Source: Opitutales bacterium (GTDB taxonomy: Bacteria; Verrucomicrobiota; Verrucomicrobiia; Opitutales; Oceanipulchritudinaceae). Taken from it: a stretch of 64,000 bases of DNA. The stretch is from the NCBI GenBank assembly GCA_020831525.1, contig JAFIGH010000007.1:1-64000 (forward strand), written 5' to 3'. The notes beneath the pieces are model-generated. The model was not told the DNA's origin. It saw nothing but the letters and a program-made list of their open reading frames with translations, and made no database searches. Position 1 is the stretch's first letter. The number at the start of each line of letters is the position of its first letter. Below are positions 56,978-64,000 of the stretch, in pieces. The position numbers and the translations under genes are program-made.

Positions 56978-58924
56978 TCAAGCCTCGGCGGACAGCTTGC
57001 CGAGCACTCTCGCCAACGCCCGCAGGACCGTTTCGACGGTGAAGGGCTTGGGCAGGTACTCCGTGACACCCTCGCTGTAAAGTTTGTCCTCCTGTCCGTT
57101 CCGCACCCCGCCGCTGGCGACGATGAGCGGGATGTCCGCGTCCATCCGACGGATCACGCGGACGAGCCCAAGTCCGTCCATGACGGGCATGATCATATCG
57201 CTGACGATGGCCCGCACTTCGGCCCGGTGTTCGGAGTATCTTGCCACGCCTTCGGCGCCGTCGCCGGCCGTGATGACCCGGTAGCCGAAGGACTCCAAAG
57301 TGCTCTTCGTAATCTGCCGGACGGTTTGCTCGTCGTCGACGACGAGGATCAACTCGCCGCTTCCCGGCGGCACCGGCGCGGCATTTGCCGCAACCTCTTC
57401 CGGTCCGCGGGTGCGCTGCGCCACCGGCAAGTGAACGGCGAAGCGGCTGCCCTTGCCCTCTTTGCTGTCGACCTCGATGAAACCGCCGTGTGCCTGCACA
57501 ATGGAGTGGACTGTCGAGAGCCCGAGTCCCGTTCCTTTGCCCGCTTCCTTTGTCGAGAAGAACGGATCGAACAATTTCCCGAGGTATTTGGCGGGAATCC
57601 CCGTCCCTGTGTCGCGGACGGTGATACGCACGTGCCTGCCGTCTCTCGCCCGGTACCGGTCAGCCGAATACTGGCGGTCCACGTGAAATTCATCCACCGT
57701 GATCCGCAGTTCTCCGCCCCCCGGCATCGCGTCGCGCGCGTTGACACAGAGGTTCATGAGGATCTGGTGGATTTGTGTGGGATCGCCATGGAACGTCGGC
57801 AGGGGGTTGGCGAGCGAGACTTCCGTCGAAATATTCTTCGGAAACGTCTCGCGGATGACTTTTTCGATGTCGCGGACCACGTGGCTCACTTGCACCTCCA
57901 CGCGCCGACCTTCCATGCCCCGCGCGAACGACAGAATCTGGCTGACCATTTCGGCCCCGCGCTGCGCGCAGTTGCGGATGCTGTCGAGCAACTCCATCTG
58001 CCTGCCGTCACCGCATTTGCGCTTGAGCAAATCCGCCGCCATCGTGATCGGTGAGAAGATATTGTTCAAATCGTGCGCAATGCCCCCGGCGAGCGCTCCC
58101 ACACTGTCCATCCGCTGCGCGCGCAGGACCTGCTGCTCCATCGCCTTGCGCTCCGTCACGTCGATCACAACGCCGAATACGCGAGTGGCCCGCCCCCTGC
58201 CGTCACGCTCGACGGTTCCGCGCTCCTGCAACCAGCGTGTCTCGCCGTCCGACCGGATAATCCGGTATTCCAGCTCTTCGGCATTCCCGTCCTTCACGTT
58301 TTCCGGCATTGCCGCCTTTACGCGGTCGAGATCATCGGGATGCACGAGGCTGTGGAATTCATCCACGGTGCCTCCGAACCCTTCCGCACCGATGCCGAAG
58401 AGTTCGCATGTCCGCTCCGGCCACGACAGCCTGCCCGTGCGCAGGTCGCGCTGCCACACCCCCATGCGCCCGACCCGGTGCGCCGCCTCCATGAAGAGCG
58501 TGTGCTCGCGGCGGGCCGCCTGCGCGCGGGTGCGCTCCAGCGCGTATCGGATCGCGCGCCGGAGGGAACGCGGATTCAACTCGTCCTTGCCGAGATACTC
58601 TTGCGCGCCGCCCGCGACAGTTTCAAGGGCCAAGGACTCGTCGTCCATCCCGCTGATGATGACCACCGCCGCATCCGGCGCGGCCCGGCGGACCCGCCGA
58701 CAGGTTTTGATACCGCGGCTGTCGGGCAGATTCAGGTCCAGCAATATCAGCTCAAAAGATTCATGCTCCAAACGCTCAAGCGCCTCCGACAGCCGTGAAC
58801 AGACAGTAAACTCCAGACCGAGGTCGGGAATCAACTCGATAAAATCAGACATCACCTGCGCGAACTCAAGGCTGTCCTCGACGAGAAGCGTTGACAGTAC
58901 GGGGAGCGAATGGGGGGTCGACAT
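56978..58924 (-). CDS. Hybrid histidine kinase (receiver-PAS-kinase-receiver)
   Basis: ATG at 58922-58924 is chosen just before the receiver; the frame is open to 58987. The 648-residue protein has a receiver (LLVEDSLEFAQVMSDFIEL, ELILLDLNLPDSRGIKT), one PAS/PAC (GVWQRDLRTGRLSWPERTCELFG to VIDVTERKAMEQQ), a kinase core (GALAGGIAHDLNNIFSPIT, LMNLCVNARDAMPGGG, GTGLGLSTVHSIVQ) and a C-terminal receiver (LVVDDEQTVRQI, IVSDMIMPVMDGLG). Its core is closely similar to that of the converging kinase at 52777, suggesting duplication. It lacks membrane segments. The output partner is not encoded nearby. Confidence 0.93.
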   Translation of the reverse strand: MSTPHSLPVLSTLLVEDSLEFAQVMSDFIELIPDLGLEFTVCSRLSEALERLEHESFELILLDLNLPDSRGIKTCRRVRRAAPDAAVVIISGMDDESLALETVAGGAQEYLGKDELNPRSLRRAIRYALERTRAQAARREHTLFMEAAHRVGRMGVWQRDLRTGRLSWPERTCELFGIGAEGFGGTVDEFHSLVHPDDLDRVKAAMPENVKDGNAEELEYRIIRSDGETRWLQERGTVERDGRGRATRVFGVVIDVTERKAMEQQVLRAQRMDSVGALAGGIAHDLNNIFSPITMAADLLKRKCGDGRQMELLDSIRNCAQRGAEMVSQILSFARGMEGRRVEVQVSHVVRDIEKVIRETFPKNISTEVSLANPLPTFHGDPTQIHQILMNLCVNARDAMPGGGELRITVDEFHVDRQYSADRYRARDGRHVRITVRDTGTGIPAKYLGKLFDPFFSTKEAGKGTGLGLSTVHSIVQAHGGFIEVDSKEGKGSRFAVHLPVAQRTRGPEEVAANAAPVPPGSGELILVVDDEQTVRQITKSTLESFGYRVITAGDGAEGVARYSEHRAEVRAIVSDMIMPVMDGLGLVRVIRRMDADIPLIVASGGVRNGQEDKLYSEGVTEYLPKPFTVETVLRALARVLGKLSAEA

Positions 58925-59079
58925 GAGCGACGGACCTTGAACGACGTCACTGGAAAAAGACAAGGAAAAATGAGGCCTTTGGCCCAAATTTGAAAAGGTA
59001 TTTTACCCATACCCCGGCCCGGCTTGCATAAACGTAACCCTCTCCCAGCGTTCACTACACTGTGCGCGCCGGTCGGCCG

Positions 59080-60081
59080 CTACCGCGACCGCTCGTCAAT
59101 GGACTCGCGGATGCGCGCGAGGGAGGCCTCCGCTTCGGCGAGGGCGTGGAAAAAGGCGTCTTCGACTTGGGGCCGGTCGAAGGTAAGGCGCCCGAGGTCT
59201 TTGTTGAAACGCCAGGCGCCCCAGTTGTTTTCGAGGATTTCAAGCGCGCGCATGAGCATTTCAATGGCATCGGCCTCGAGGGTGCGCAAATGAAGGGCGG
59301 CGACGAATTCGCGGTCTTGGAGGATGCGCTCGACCTCGGCGAGGGAAACGCGGCGCCCGCGTTCCCCGAGGTTCATGCCGGCGAGGCGGGCCTCGTAGCG
59401 TTCGGCGAAGGTGTCGAGGAGGTCGACGATTGTGCGGGTCGCCTCATAGACGCGCACGTAGGCCTCCCGCCGGGCGCGCAGGTCGGAGCGGGTCTCCGCC
59501 GTGAGCCAGAGGTCGGGATGGTCGTTGCGGACCGGTTCGGAAACTTCGTCGAGGCGTTCGTTGGCGCGGCGCAGCCCGCCGAGCATCTCCCGGTCCAGTT
59601 CCTGCAAGGCGCGGATGTCCTCGCGCGCGATCTGCCCTTCGTAGCGGAGGAACCGGTCCTCCGGCGGCAGGAAGGCGTCGCGCCGCGCCGTGCCGACGGT
59701 GCCCGAGCGGGCGGAGCGCTCCAGTTCGCGCCGGGCGGAGGCAACACGCTCGGCGACCTCGGCGTCGCGGGCGACCTGCACCTCCCGCGCCCAGATGAGC
59801 GCGCCCGTCCAGACAACCGCGGCCGTGCCGAGAAAGACGGGATGAAAGTAGGCCGGACGGCGGCTGGACAGCCACCAGAGCGCTTGGGCAACGACAAGGG
59901 CGGCCGCGAATCCGCCCGCCACGAGCGCAAAGCGCGGCACTGCCGCCGCGGAAAGAAAGGCGGGGTACGCACCGAGGCGCCAGTAGACGAATCCGCCTGC
60001 CGCCGCGGCGGCAATCCACGCCCACCAGACGGGGATATAGACAGCGCGGGCGGGAGGGGACTGCGGCGGATGCTCACTCAT
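59080..60081 (-). CDS. Hypothetical membrane protein with coiled-coil domain
   Basis: The 333-residue product has three N-terminal membrane segments (WWAWIAAAAAGGFVYW, FALVAGGFAAALVVAQALWWL and FLGTAAVVWTGALIWA). A ~230-residue soluble part follows, largely helical and rich in Arg, Glu and Ala (VARDAEVAERVASARRELER, LRARREAYVRVYEATRTIVDLL), probably forming coiled coils. No known family is recognised. It lies 26 bp after tatD on the same strand and may share its transcript. Confidence 0.6.
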   Translation of the reverse strand: MSEHPPQSPPARAVYIPVWWAWIAAAAAGGFVYWRLGAYPAFLSAAAVPRFALVAGGFAAALVVAQALWWLSSRRPAYFHPVFLGTAAVVWTGALIWAREVQVARDAEVAERVASARRELERSARSGTVGTARRDAFLPPEDRFLRYEGQIAREDIRALQELDREMLGGLRRANERLDEVSEPVRNDHPDLWLTAETRSDLRARREAYVRVYEATRTIVDLLDTFAERYEARLAGMNLGERGRRVSLAEVERILQDREFVAALHLRTLEADAIEMLMRALEILENNWGAWRFNKDLGRLTFDRPQVEDAFFHALAEAEASLARIRESIDERSR

Positions 60082-60107
60082 GGGGAATACAGGTCATTAT
60101 GGAGCCG

Positions 60108-60914
60108 TCACCGCTCCAAACCGAAAAACGCACGCGCATTGGCCGTTGTCACCCGCGCGAGTTCCTCCGGGGTCACGCCGAACAGTCCGGCGAGGAATTC
60201 GCCCGTATCGCGCACAAAGGCCGGCTCATTGGGCTGCCCGCGGCGGGGTTCGGGCGTGAGATAGGGTGCGTCCGTCTCTACCATGAGCGCCGCCGTTCCC
60301 TGCCGCAGGGCGGCTTCACGCAGCGCGTCGGCGCTTTTGTTTTTGTAGGTCACGATACCGGTGAAGGACGCCCGTCCCCCGCGTTCGTTCAGCGCCGCCA
60401 CCGCTTCCGGTCCCTCCGTAAAGCAATGAAAAACGATCCGCGACCAGTCCACACCGCTCTCGTCGATCATGCGCACGCAGGGTTCGAAGGCGTTGCGCGA
60501 ATGCACCACCACCGGACACTCCAACTGGTAGGCCAGCTCCAGTTGGGCGCGGAAGGCGGCCGCTTGGCGCGCCTTCACCTCCGCCGCTTCATCGGGAAAC
60601 TTCGGCAAGTGAAAGTGGTCGAGCCCGATCTCACCGAGCGCGACGGGACGCGGCTCCGTTGCGAAAAACGAAGGCACCGCCTTCAGCGCGTCCTGCCAGC
60701 CCTCCTCCACCGAGCACGGATGAATGCCCACCGTCCAGTGCACCACCCCCCGCTGTTTCTGCGCCAACGCGCGGTACGGCTCCCAGTCCTCAAGGGACGT
60801 GCCCACGGTGATTACCTCGCCCACGCCGCGGTCGCGCGCACGGGCGAGGAAGTCCTCCACCCGGTCCGCCCGCATGGCCTTCTCCAAATGACAATGGCTG
60901 TCAATCCACTCCAT
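60108..60914 (-). CDS. tatD: TatD-family metal-dependent hydrolase
   Basis: The 268-residue TIM-barrel hydrolase has MEWIDSHCHLEK (the metal-binding HxH), VGIHPCSVEEG, VALGEIGLDHFH, QLELAYQLECPVVVHSRNAF, IVFHCFTEG and METDAPYLTPEPRRGQPNEP. TatD enzymes are 3'-5' DNA exonucleases linked to DNA repair and fragment clearance. The LGEIGLD segment carries the conserved Glu. The start codon is 55 bp from the left repeat array, so that array lies in its promoter region. Confidence 0.94.
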   Translation of the reverse strand: MEWIDSHCHLEKAMRADRVEDFLARARDRGVGEVITVGTSLEDWEPYRALAQKQRGVVHWTVGIHPCSVEEGWQDALKAVPSFFATEPRPVALGEIGLDHFHLPKFPDEAAEVKARQAAAFRAQLELAYQLECPVVVHSRNAFEPCVRMIDESGVDWSRIVFHCFTEGPEAVAALNERGGRASFTGIVTYKNKSADALREAALRQGTAALMVETDAPYLTPEPRRGQPNEPAFVRDTGEFLAGLFGVTPEELARVTTANARAFFGLER

Positions 60915-60969
60915 ACCCCCACACCCAACACCCGACCGCCCCGCAAATCCAGCCCCAAGACACAGTTTT

Positions 60970-61650
60970 CAACCCGTGCACCCTTCCCCAGCGGAGCACG
61001 GGTTTTCCAACCCGTGGCTGACCAAACGCCCACGGACAGGAATGTCCGTGCTCCGTTTCAGCCCGTGCACGCTTCTCCCAGCGGAGCACGGGTTTTCCTA
61101 CCCGTGGCTCGCGAAACGCCCACGGACAAGAATGTCCGTGCTCTGTTTCAACCCGTGGCTGACCAAACGCCCACGGACAAAGAATGTCCGTGCTCCGTTT
61201 CAGCCCGTGCACGCTTCCCCCAGCGGAGCACGGGTTTTCCTACCCGCGGCATGCCAACCGCCCACGGACAGGAATGTCCGTGCTCCGTTTCAACCCGTGC
61301 ACGCTTCCCCCAGCGGAGCACGGGTTTTCCAACCCGTGGCTGACCAACCGCCCACGGACAGGAATGTCCGTGCTCCGTTTCAGCCCGTGCACGCTTCCCC
61401 CCAACGGAGCACGGGTTTTCCAACCCGTGGCATGCCAACCGCCCACGGACAGGAATGTCCGTGCTCCGTTTCAACCCGTGCACGCTTCCCCCAGCGGAGC
61501 ACGGGTTTTCCAACCCGTGGCTGACCAGACGCCCACGGACAGGAATGTCCGTGCTCCGTTTCAGCCCGTGCACGCTTCTCCCAGCGGAGCACGGGTTTTC
61601 CTACCCGTGGCTCGCGAAACGCCCACGGACAAGAATGTCCGTGCTCTGTT
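60970..61650 (+). repeat. Left array of ~90-bp doubly palindromic REP units
   Basis: Seven full units and one truncated unit (about 61151-61200) follow each other with a period of 89-90 bp. Each has a linker (CAACCCGTGCACGCTTC type) and a core with two hairpins: CACGGGTT/AACCCGTG and CACGGACA/TGTCCGTG. The hairpins are enclosed by an outer inverted repeat GGAGCACGG/CCGTGCTCC, so a unit can fold as a cloverleaf. Loop and spacer bases vary (GGCTGACC, GGCATGCC, GGCTCGCG). Units 61061-61150 and 61561-61650 are identical over about 89 bp. The array ends 5 bp from the stop of the transposase gene. Unlike CRISPR there are no unique spacers. Confidence 0.95.
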
Positions 61651-61655
61651 AGTAA

Positions 61656-62324
61656 TCACCCGCCGGACAGCAAATACGCACCCTCGGGCAACCTCGCACG
61701 CAGTGGATTCTCGCAAATGTATTGCGCGCAGCGCTTCCAGTGCCGCTCGTTGCGAACGAGCCGGTCCCAATATTCCTCCTGCCAAAGTGCACCGGAGCGC
61801 CCCATCCGACGGTTAATCTCCCGCGCGGTAAACCCTTTCCACGATTTCAGGACAGACTCGAGCCGATGCCCATGAAGCAACCGGAACAGAACGTGAACAT
61901 GGTTGGGCATCACAACAAACGGCCCCATCACATAGCGCTCGCCATCAAAATAGCGCAGCGCGTTGCCGACAATGGACGAATTGCCGGGCACCCGCAAAAG
62001 GCACGAACCGCTCCCCTCGTCGAGCCACGCTTCCATCCGCCGCGAGAACAAACGGTGGTATTCCGCCTCGGTCGCCGCGTCACGTGGCGCCGGGTGCGCA
62101 CGCATCCAGTTTGCGCGCTCCCATTCCCACTGCCGGAGCCGCGGAGCGGGCAAAGCGTCGGCTTGCCGCCAAGTAACAAACACCCAAACACCGGCCTGTT
62201 GCCAATGCGGCAGATTGCGTTCGTGACGGTCGGCTTTCTCCGGGAACCGATAAAAGGCTGCCTCGTCACCTCCCGGTGACACCACCGGTTGCCGCGGTAG
62301 ATCCGGATCTCCATCCCCCATCAT
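61656..62324 (-). CDS. REP-associated tyrosine transposase (RAYT, Y1_Tnp/IS200-like)
   Basis: The 222-residue product starts with ERNLPHWQQAGVWVFVTWRQADALP, the usual RAYT opening. It carries the HUH metal motif as MPNHVHVLFRL (His142, His144), and GRSGALWQEEYWDRLVRNERHW with the likely catalytic Tyr185. The 43-residue gap between HUH and Tyr is close to that in E. coli TnpA-REP. RAYTs are single-copy HUH enzymes that cut and join REP sequences. Here the gene is bracketed on both sides by arrays of one palindromic repeat, starting 5 bp and about 53 bp from the ends of the gene. ATG at 62324 is doubled (MM), so the start is ambiguous by one codon. Confidence 0.93.
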   Translation of the reverse strand: MMGDGDPDLPRQPVVSPGGDEAAFYRFPEKADRHERNLPHWQQAGVWVFVTWRQADALPAPRLRQWEWERANWMRAHPAPRDAATEAEYHRLFSRRMEAWLDEGSGSCLLRVPGNSSIVGNALRYFDGERYVMGPFVVMPNHVHVLFRLLHGHRLESVLKSWKGFTAREINRRMGRSGALWQEEYWDRLVRNERHWKRCAQYICENPLRARLPEGAYLLSGG

Positions 62325-62377
62325 CGCACATCAAACGTGTGCCAACCTCCCTCTCTATGGCAAGCCGTTCCGCAGGC

Positions 62378-62935
62378 GTGCTCCGTTTCAGCCCGTGCAC
62401 GCTTCTCCCAGCGGAGCACGGGTTTTCCTACCCGTGGCTGACCAACCGCCCACGGACAGGAATGTCCGTGCTCCGTTTCAACCCGTGCACCCTTCCCCAG
62501 CGGAGCACGGGCTTTCCAACCCGTGGCTGACCAAACGCCCACGGACAAAGAATGTCCGTGCTCTGTTTCAACCCGTGCACCCTTCCCCAGCGGAGCACGG
62601 GTTTTCCTACCCGTGGCTGACCAACCGCCCACGGACAAAGAATGTCCGTGCTCCGTTTCAGCCCGTGCACGCTTCCCCCCAACGGAGCACGGGTTTTCCA
62701 ACCCGTGGCATGCCAACCGCCCACGGACAGGAATGTCCGTGCTCCGTTTCAACCCGTGCACCCTTCCCCAGCGGAGCACGGGTTTTCCAACCCGTGGCTG
62801 ACCAAACGCCCACGGACAGGAATGTCCGTGCTCCGTTCCAACCCGTGCACCCTTCCCCAGCGGAGCACCGGTTTTCCAACCCGTGGCATGCCAACCGCCC
62901 ACGGACAAAGAATGTCCGTGCTCCGTTTCAACCCG
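62378..62935 (+). repeat. Right array of ~90-bp doubly palindromic REP units
   Basis: Six units in the same orientation as the left array, with GGAGCAC starting at about 62413, 62502, 62592, 62683, 62773 and 62862. The same variant loops appear in new combinations. The last unit has a mutated first hairpin (GGAGCACCGG). The array begins about 53 bp upstream of the transposase start codon and ends 124 bp before metY. The gap to metY has no visible riboswitch. Confidence 0.95.
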
Positions 62936-63058
62936 AACTGGTTCCGAGGCACGCAGCGACGGCCTGTCGAAGGCCCGCTCCCGTGCGTGTGTCATCGTCA
63001 GACGGCGTATATTGCGTGCTTGCCCCCGCTGGCTGCCATGTTTCAATGCAAAGCGCTT

Positions 63059-64000
63059 ATGAAACTAGAAACCCTTTGCCTCCACGTCGGCTGCGAGCCG
63101 GACCCGACTACCCTCGCGCGCGCCGTGCCTGTACACCGGACGTCCTCCTACGTGTTCCACAACACGGAGCACGCCGCCAATTTGTTCGCCCTCAAGGAAC
63201 TGGGCAACATCTACTCGCGTATCATGAACCCGACGCAGGATGCGCTTGAGCAGCGTGTCGCCGCGCTGGAGGGAGCGCCCGCCGCCCTTGCCCTTGCCTC
63301 GGGCACGAGCGCCGTCTTTTACACAATCATCAATCTCGCGCAGGCGGGCGACGAAATCGTCTCCGCGAACAATCTCTACGGAGGCACTTTCACCCAGTTT
63401 GATAACATACTGCCGCAGCTCGGCATCAAGGTGCGCTTCGTCGATCCGCGCGACCCGGAGAATTTCGCTAAAGCGATCACGGACAAGACACGCGCCCTCT
63501 TCTGCGAAACGGTGGGCAACCCGAGCCTCGACATTTCGGACCTTGAAGCCATCGCGGAGATCGCGCGCGCCCACAAGCTGCCGCTTGTCGTCGACAGCAC
63601 CTTCTCCACCCCCTACCTCACCAAGCCGCTCGAACACGGCGCCGACATCGTCGTTCACTCCCTCACGAAGTGGTTCGGCGGGCACGGCACCGGCATCGGA
63701 GGTATCGTTGTCGACTCCGGCAAGTTCGACTGGACCAACGGCCGCTTCCCGCTCTACGACACGCCCGACACCTCCTACCACGGCCTGCGCTGGGGGCACG
63801 ACCTGCCCGAGCCGCTCGCGCCCATCGCCTTCATCCTGCGCATGCGCACGGTGCCCCTGCGCAACCTCGGCGCCTGCATTTCGCCGGACAACGCGTGGAT
63901 CTTCATGCAGGGCATCGAAACACTGCCGCTGCGCATGGAGCGCCACTGCGAAAACGCTCAGGCCGTCGCCCGTCACCTCAAGGAACACCCCGCCGTAGAG
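63059..64000 (+). CDS. metY: O-acetylhomoserine aminocarboxypropyltransferase (MetY), cut by the window edge
   Basis: From ATG 63059-63061 the frame stays open to the end (314 codons). It has the Cys/Met-metabolism PLP-enzyme hallmarks: LETLCLHVGCEPDPTT, RTSSYVFHNTEHAANLFAL, YSRIMNPTQDALEQRVAALEG, ALASGTSAVFYTIINLAQAGDEIV, ETVGNPSLDISDLEAIA, VVDSTFSTPYLTKPLEHGADIVVHSLTKWFGGHG (PLP-binding Lys in SLTKW). The LKELGNIYSRIMNPT segment and the GG-insertion after the Lys favour MetY over MetB or CGL. It makes homocysteine from O-acetylhomoserine and sulfide. About 110 C-terminal residues lie beyond the window. Confidence 0.95.
   Translation, partial: MKLETLCLHVGCEPDPTTLARAVPVHRTSSYVFHNTEHAANLFALKELGNIYSRIMNPTQDALEQRVAALEGAPAALALASGTSAVFYTIINLAQAGDEIVSANNLYGGTFTQFDNILPQLGIKVRFVDPRDPENFAKAITDKTRALFCETVGNPSLDISDLEAIAEIARAHKLPLVVDSTFSTPYLTKPLEHGADIVVHSLTKWFGGHGTGIGGIVVDSGKFDWTNGRFPLYDTPDTSYHGLRWGHDLPEPLAPIAFILRMRTVPLRNLGACISPDNAWIFMQGIETLPLRMERHCENAQAVARHLKEHPAVE

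Noticed and set aside
60976-61816. Long open frames through the arrays encoding 30-residue repeats, on both strands
   Set aside because: The ~90-bp period is a multiple of three and lacks stops in several frames, so the frames stay open by chance. They have no start context, signal or family, and the DNA palindromes explain the conservation.
60970-62935. The repeat arrays as a CRISPR array
   Set aside because: The whole ~90-bp period is repeated with only small variants; there are no unique spacers of constant length and no cas genes.
62936-63058. A SAM riboswitch upstream of metY or metF
   Set aside because: Neither leader shows the conserved core of a known SAM riboswitch class that I can recognise.

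Overview
The window looks like a high-GC chromosome segment from a Verrucomicrobiota bacterium, probably of the Opitutales/Opitutaceae type. This is inferred from several things. There are PEP-CTERM surface proteins with VIPEPSTYA-type tails. A TonB-dependent receptor sits in a polysaccharide locus with no SusD partner. Large secreted proteins carry Trp/Tyr-rich domains and end in verrucomicrobial-style C-terminal domains. TRAP transporters and short palindromic repeats fill the gaps. No rRNA or tRNA gene was seen, so the placement is an inference.

Bases 1-35,000 form a pectin (homogalacturonan/rhamnogalacturonan) utilization locus. A long minus-strand block, read from right to left, holds a PL9 pectate lyase, a TonB-dependent receptor, kduI, kduD, a DUF4861-GH105 fusion, a secreted Trp/Tyr-rich protein, a DctP-DctQ-DctM TRAP transporter, a three-module secreted protein and an IclR-type regulator. 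To the right, mostly on the plus strand, lie a PEP-CTERM protein, a PL1 pectate lyase with ricin-like and Ig-like modules, another PEP-CTERM protein, a GH28 polygalacturonase (minus), a 1309-residue secreted protein of unknown function and a secreted tandem DJ-1/PfpI protein. A palindrome close to ATTCAWATCTGAAY recurs at seven places in this locus. One copy overlaps the start of the IclR gene, and five lie just downstream of a TTGACR -35 box, so it is probably the IclR operator. The proposed flow is extracellular cleavage (PL1, PL9, GH28), outer-membrane import (TonB receptor), periplasmic trimming (GH105), TRAP uptake, then KduI/KduD conversion.

Bases 34,600-48,000 hold decayed gene remnants, an nifJ - DHOD-like - rrf2 operon, metF transcribed divergently from it, and a four-gene tetR - outer-membrane factor - membrane fusion protein - RND pump operon with ATGA overlaps. 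Bases 48,000-52,300 are repeat-rich, with small hypothetical genes, a frameshifted TPR gene and a Cys-type sulfatase. Bases 52,400-60,100 carry an orphan kaiB overlapping a giant hybrid histidine kinase, a second hybrid kinase and a membrane protein. After tatD, two arrays of a ~90-bp doubly palindromic repeat flank a REP-associated tyrosine transposase (60,970-62,935). The window ends inside metY.

Three loci carry very long G or C homopolymers. In two of them a degraded tandem copy of the neighbouring sequence sits beside the homopolymer, and one of these breaks the kduI frame. These look like assembly faults and should be resolved before any gene there is called dead.
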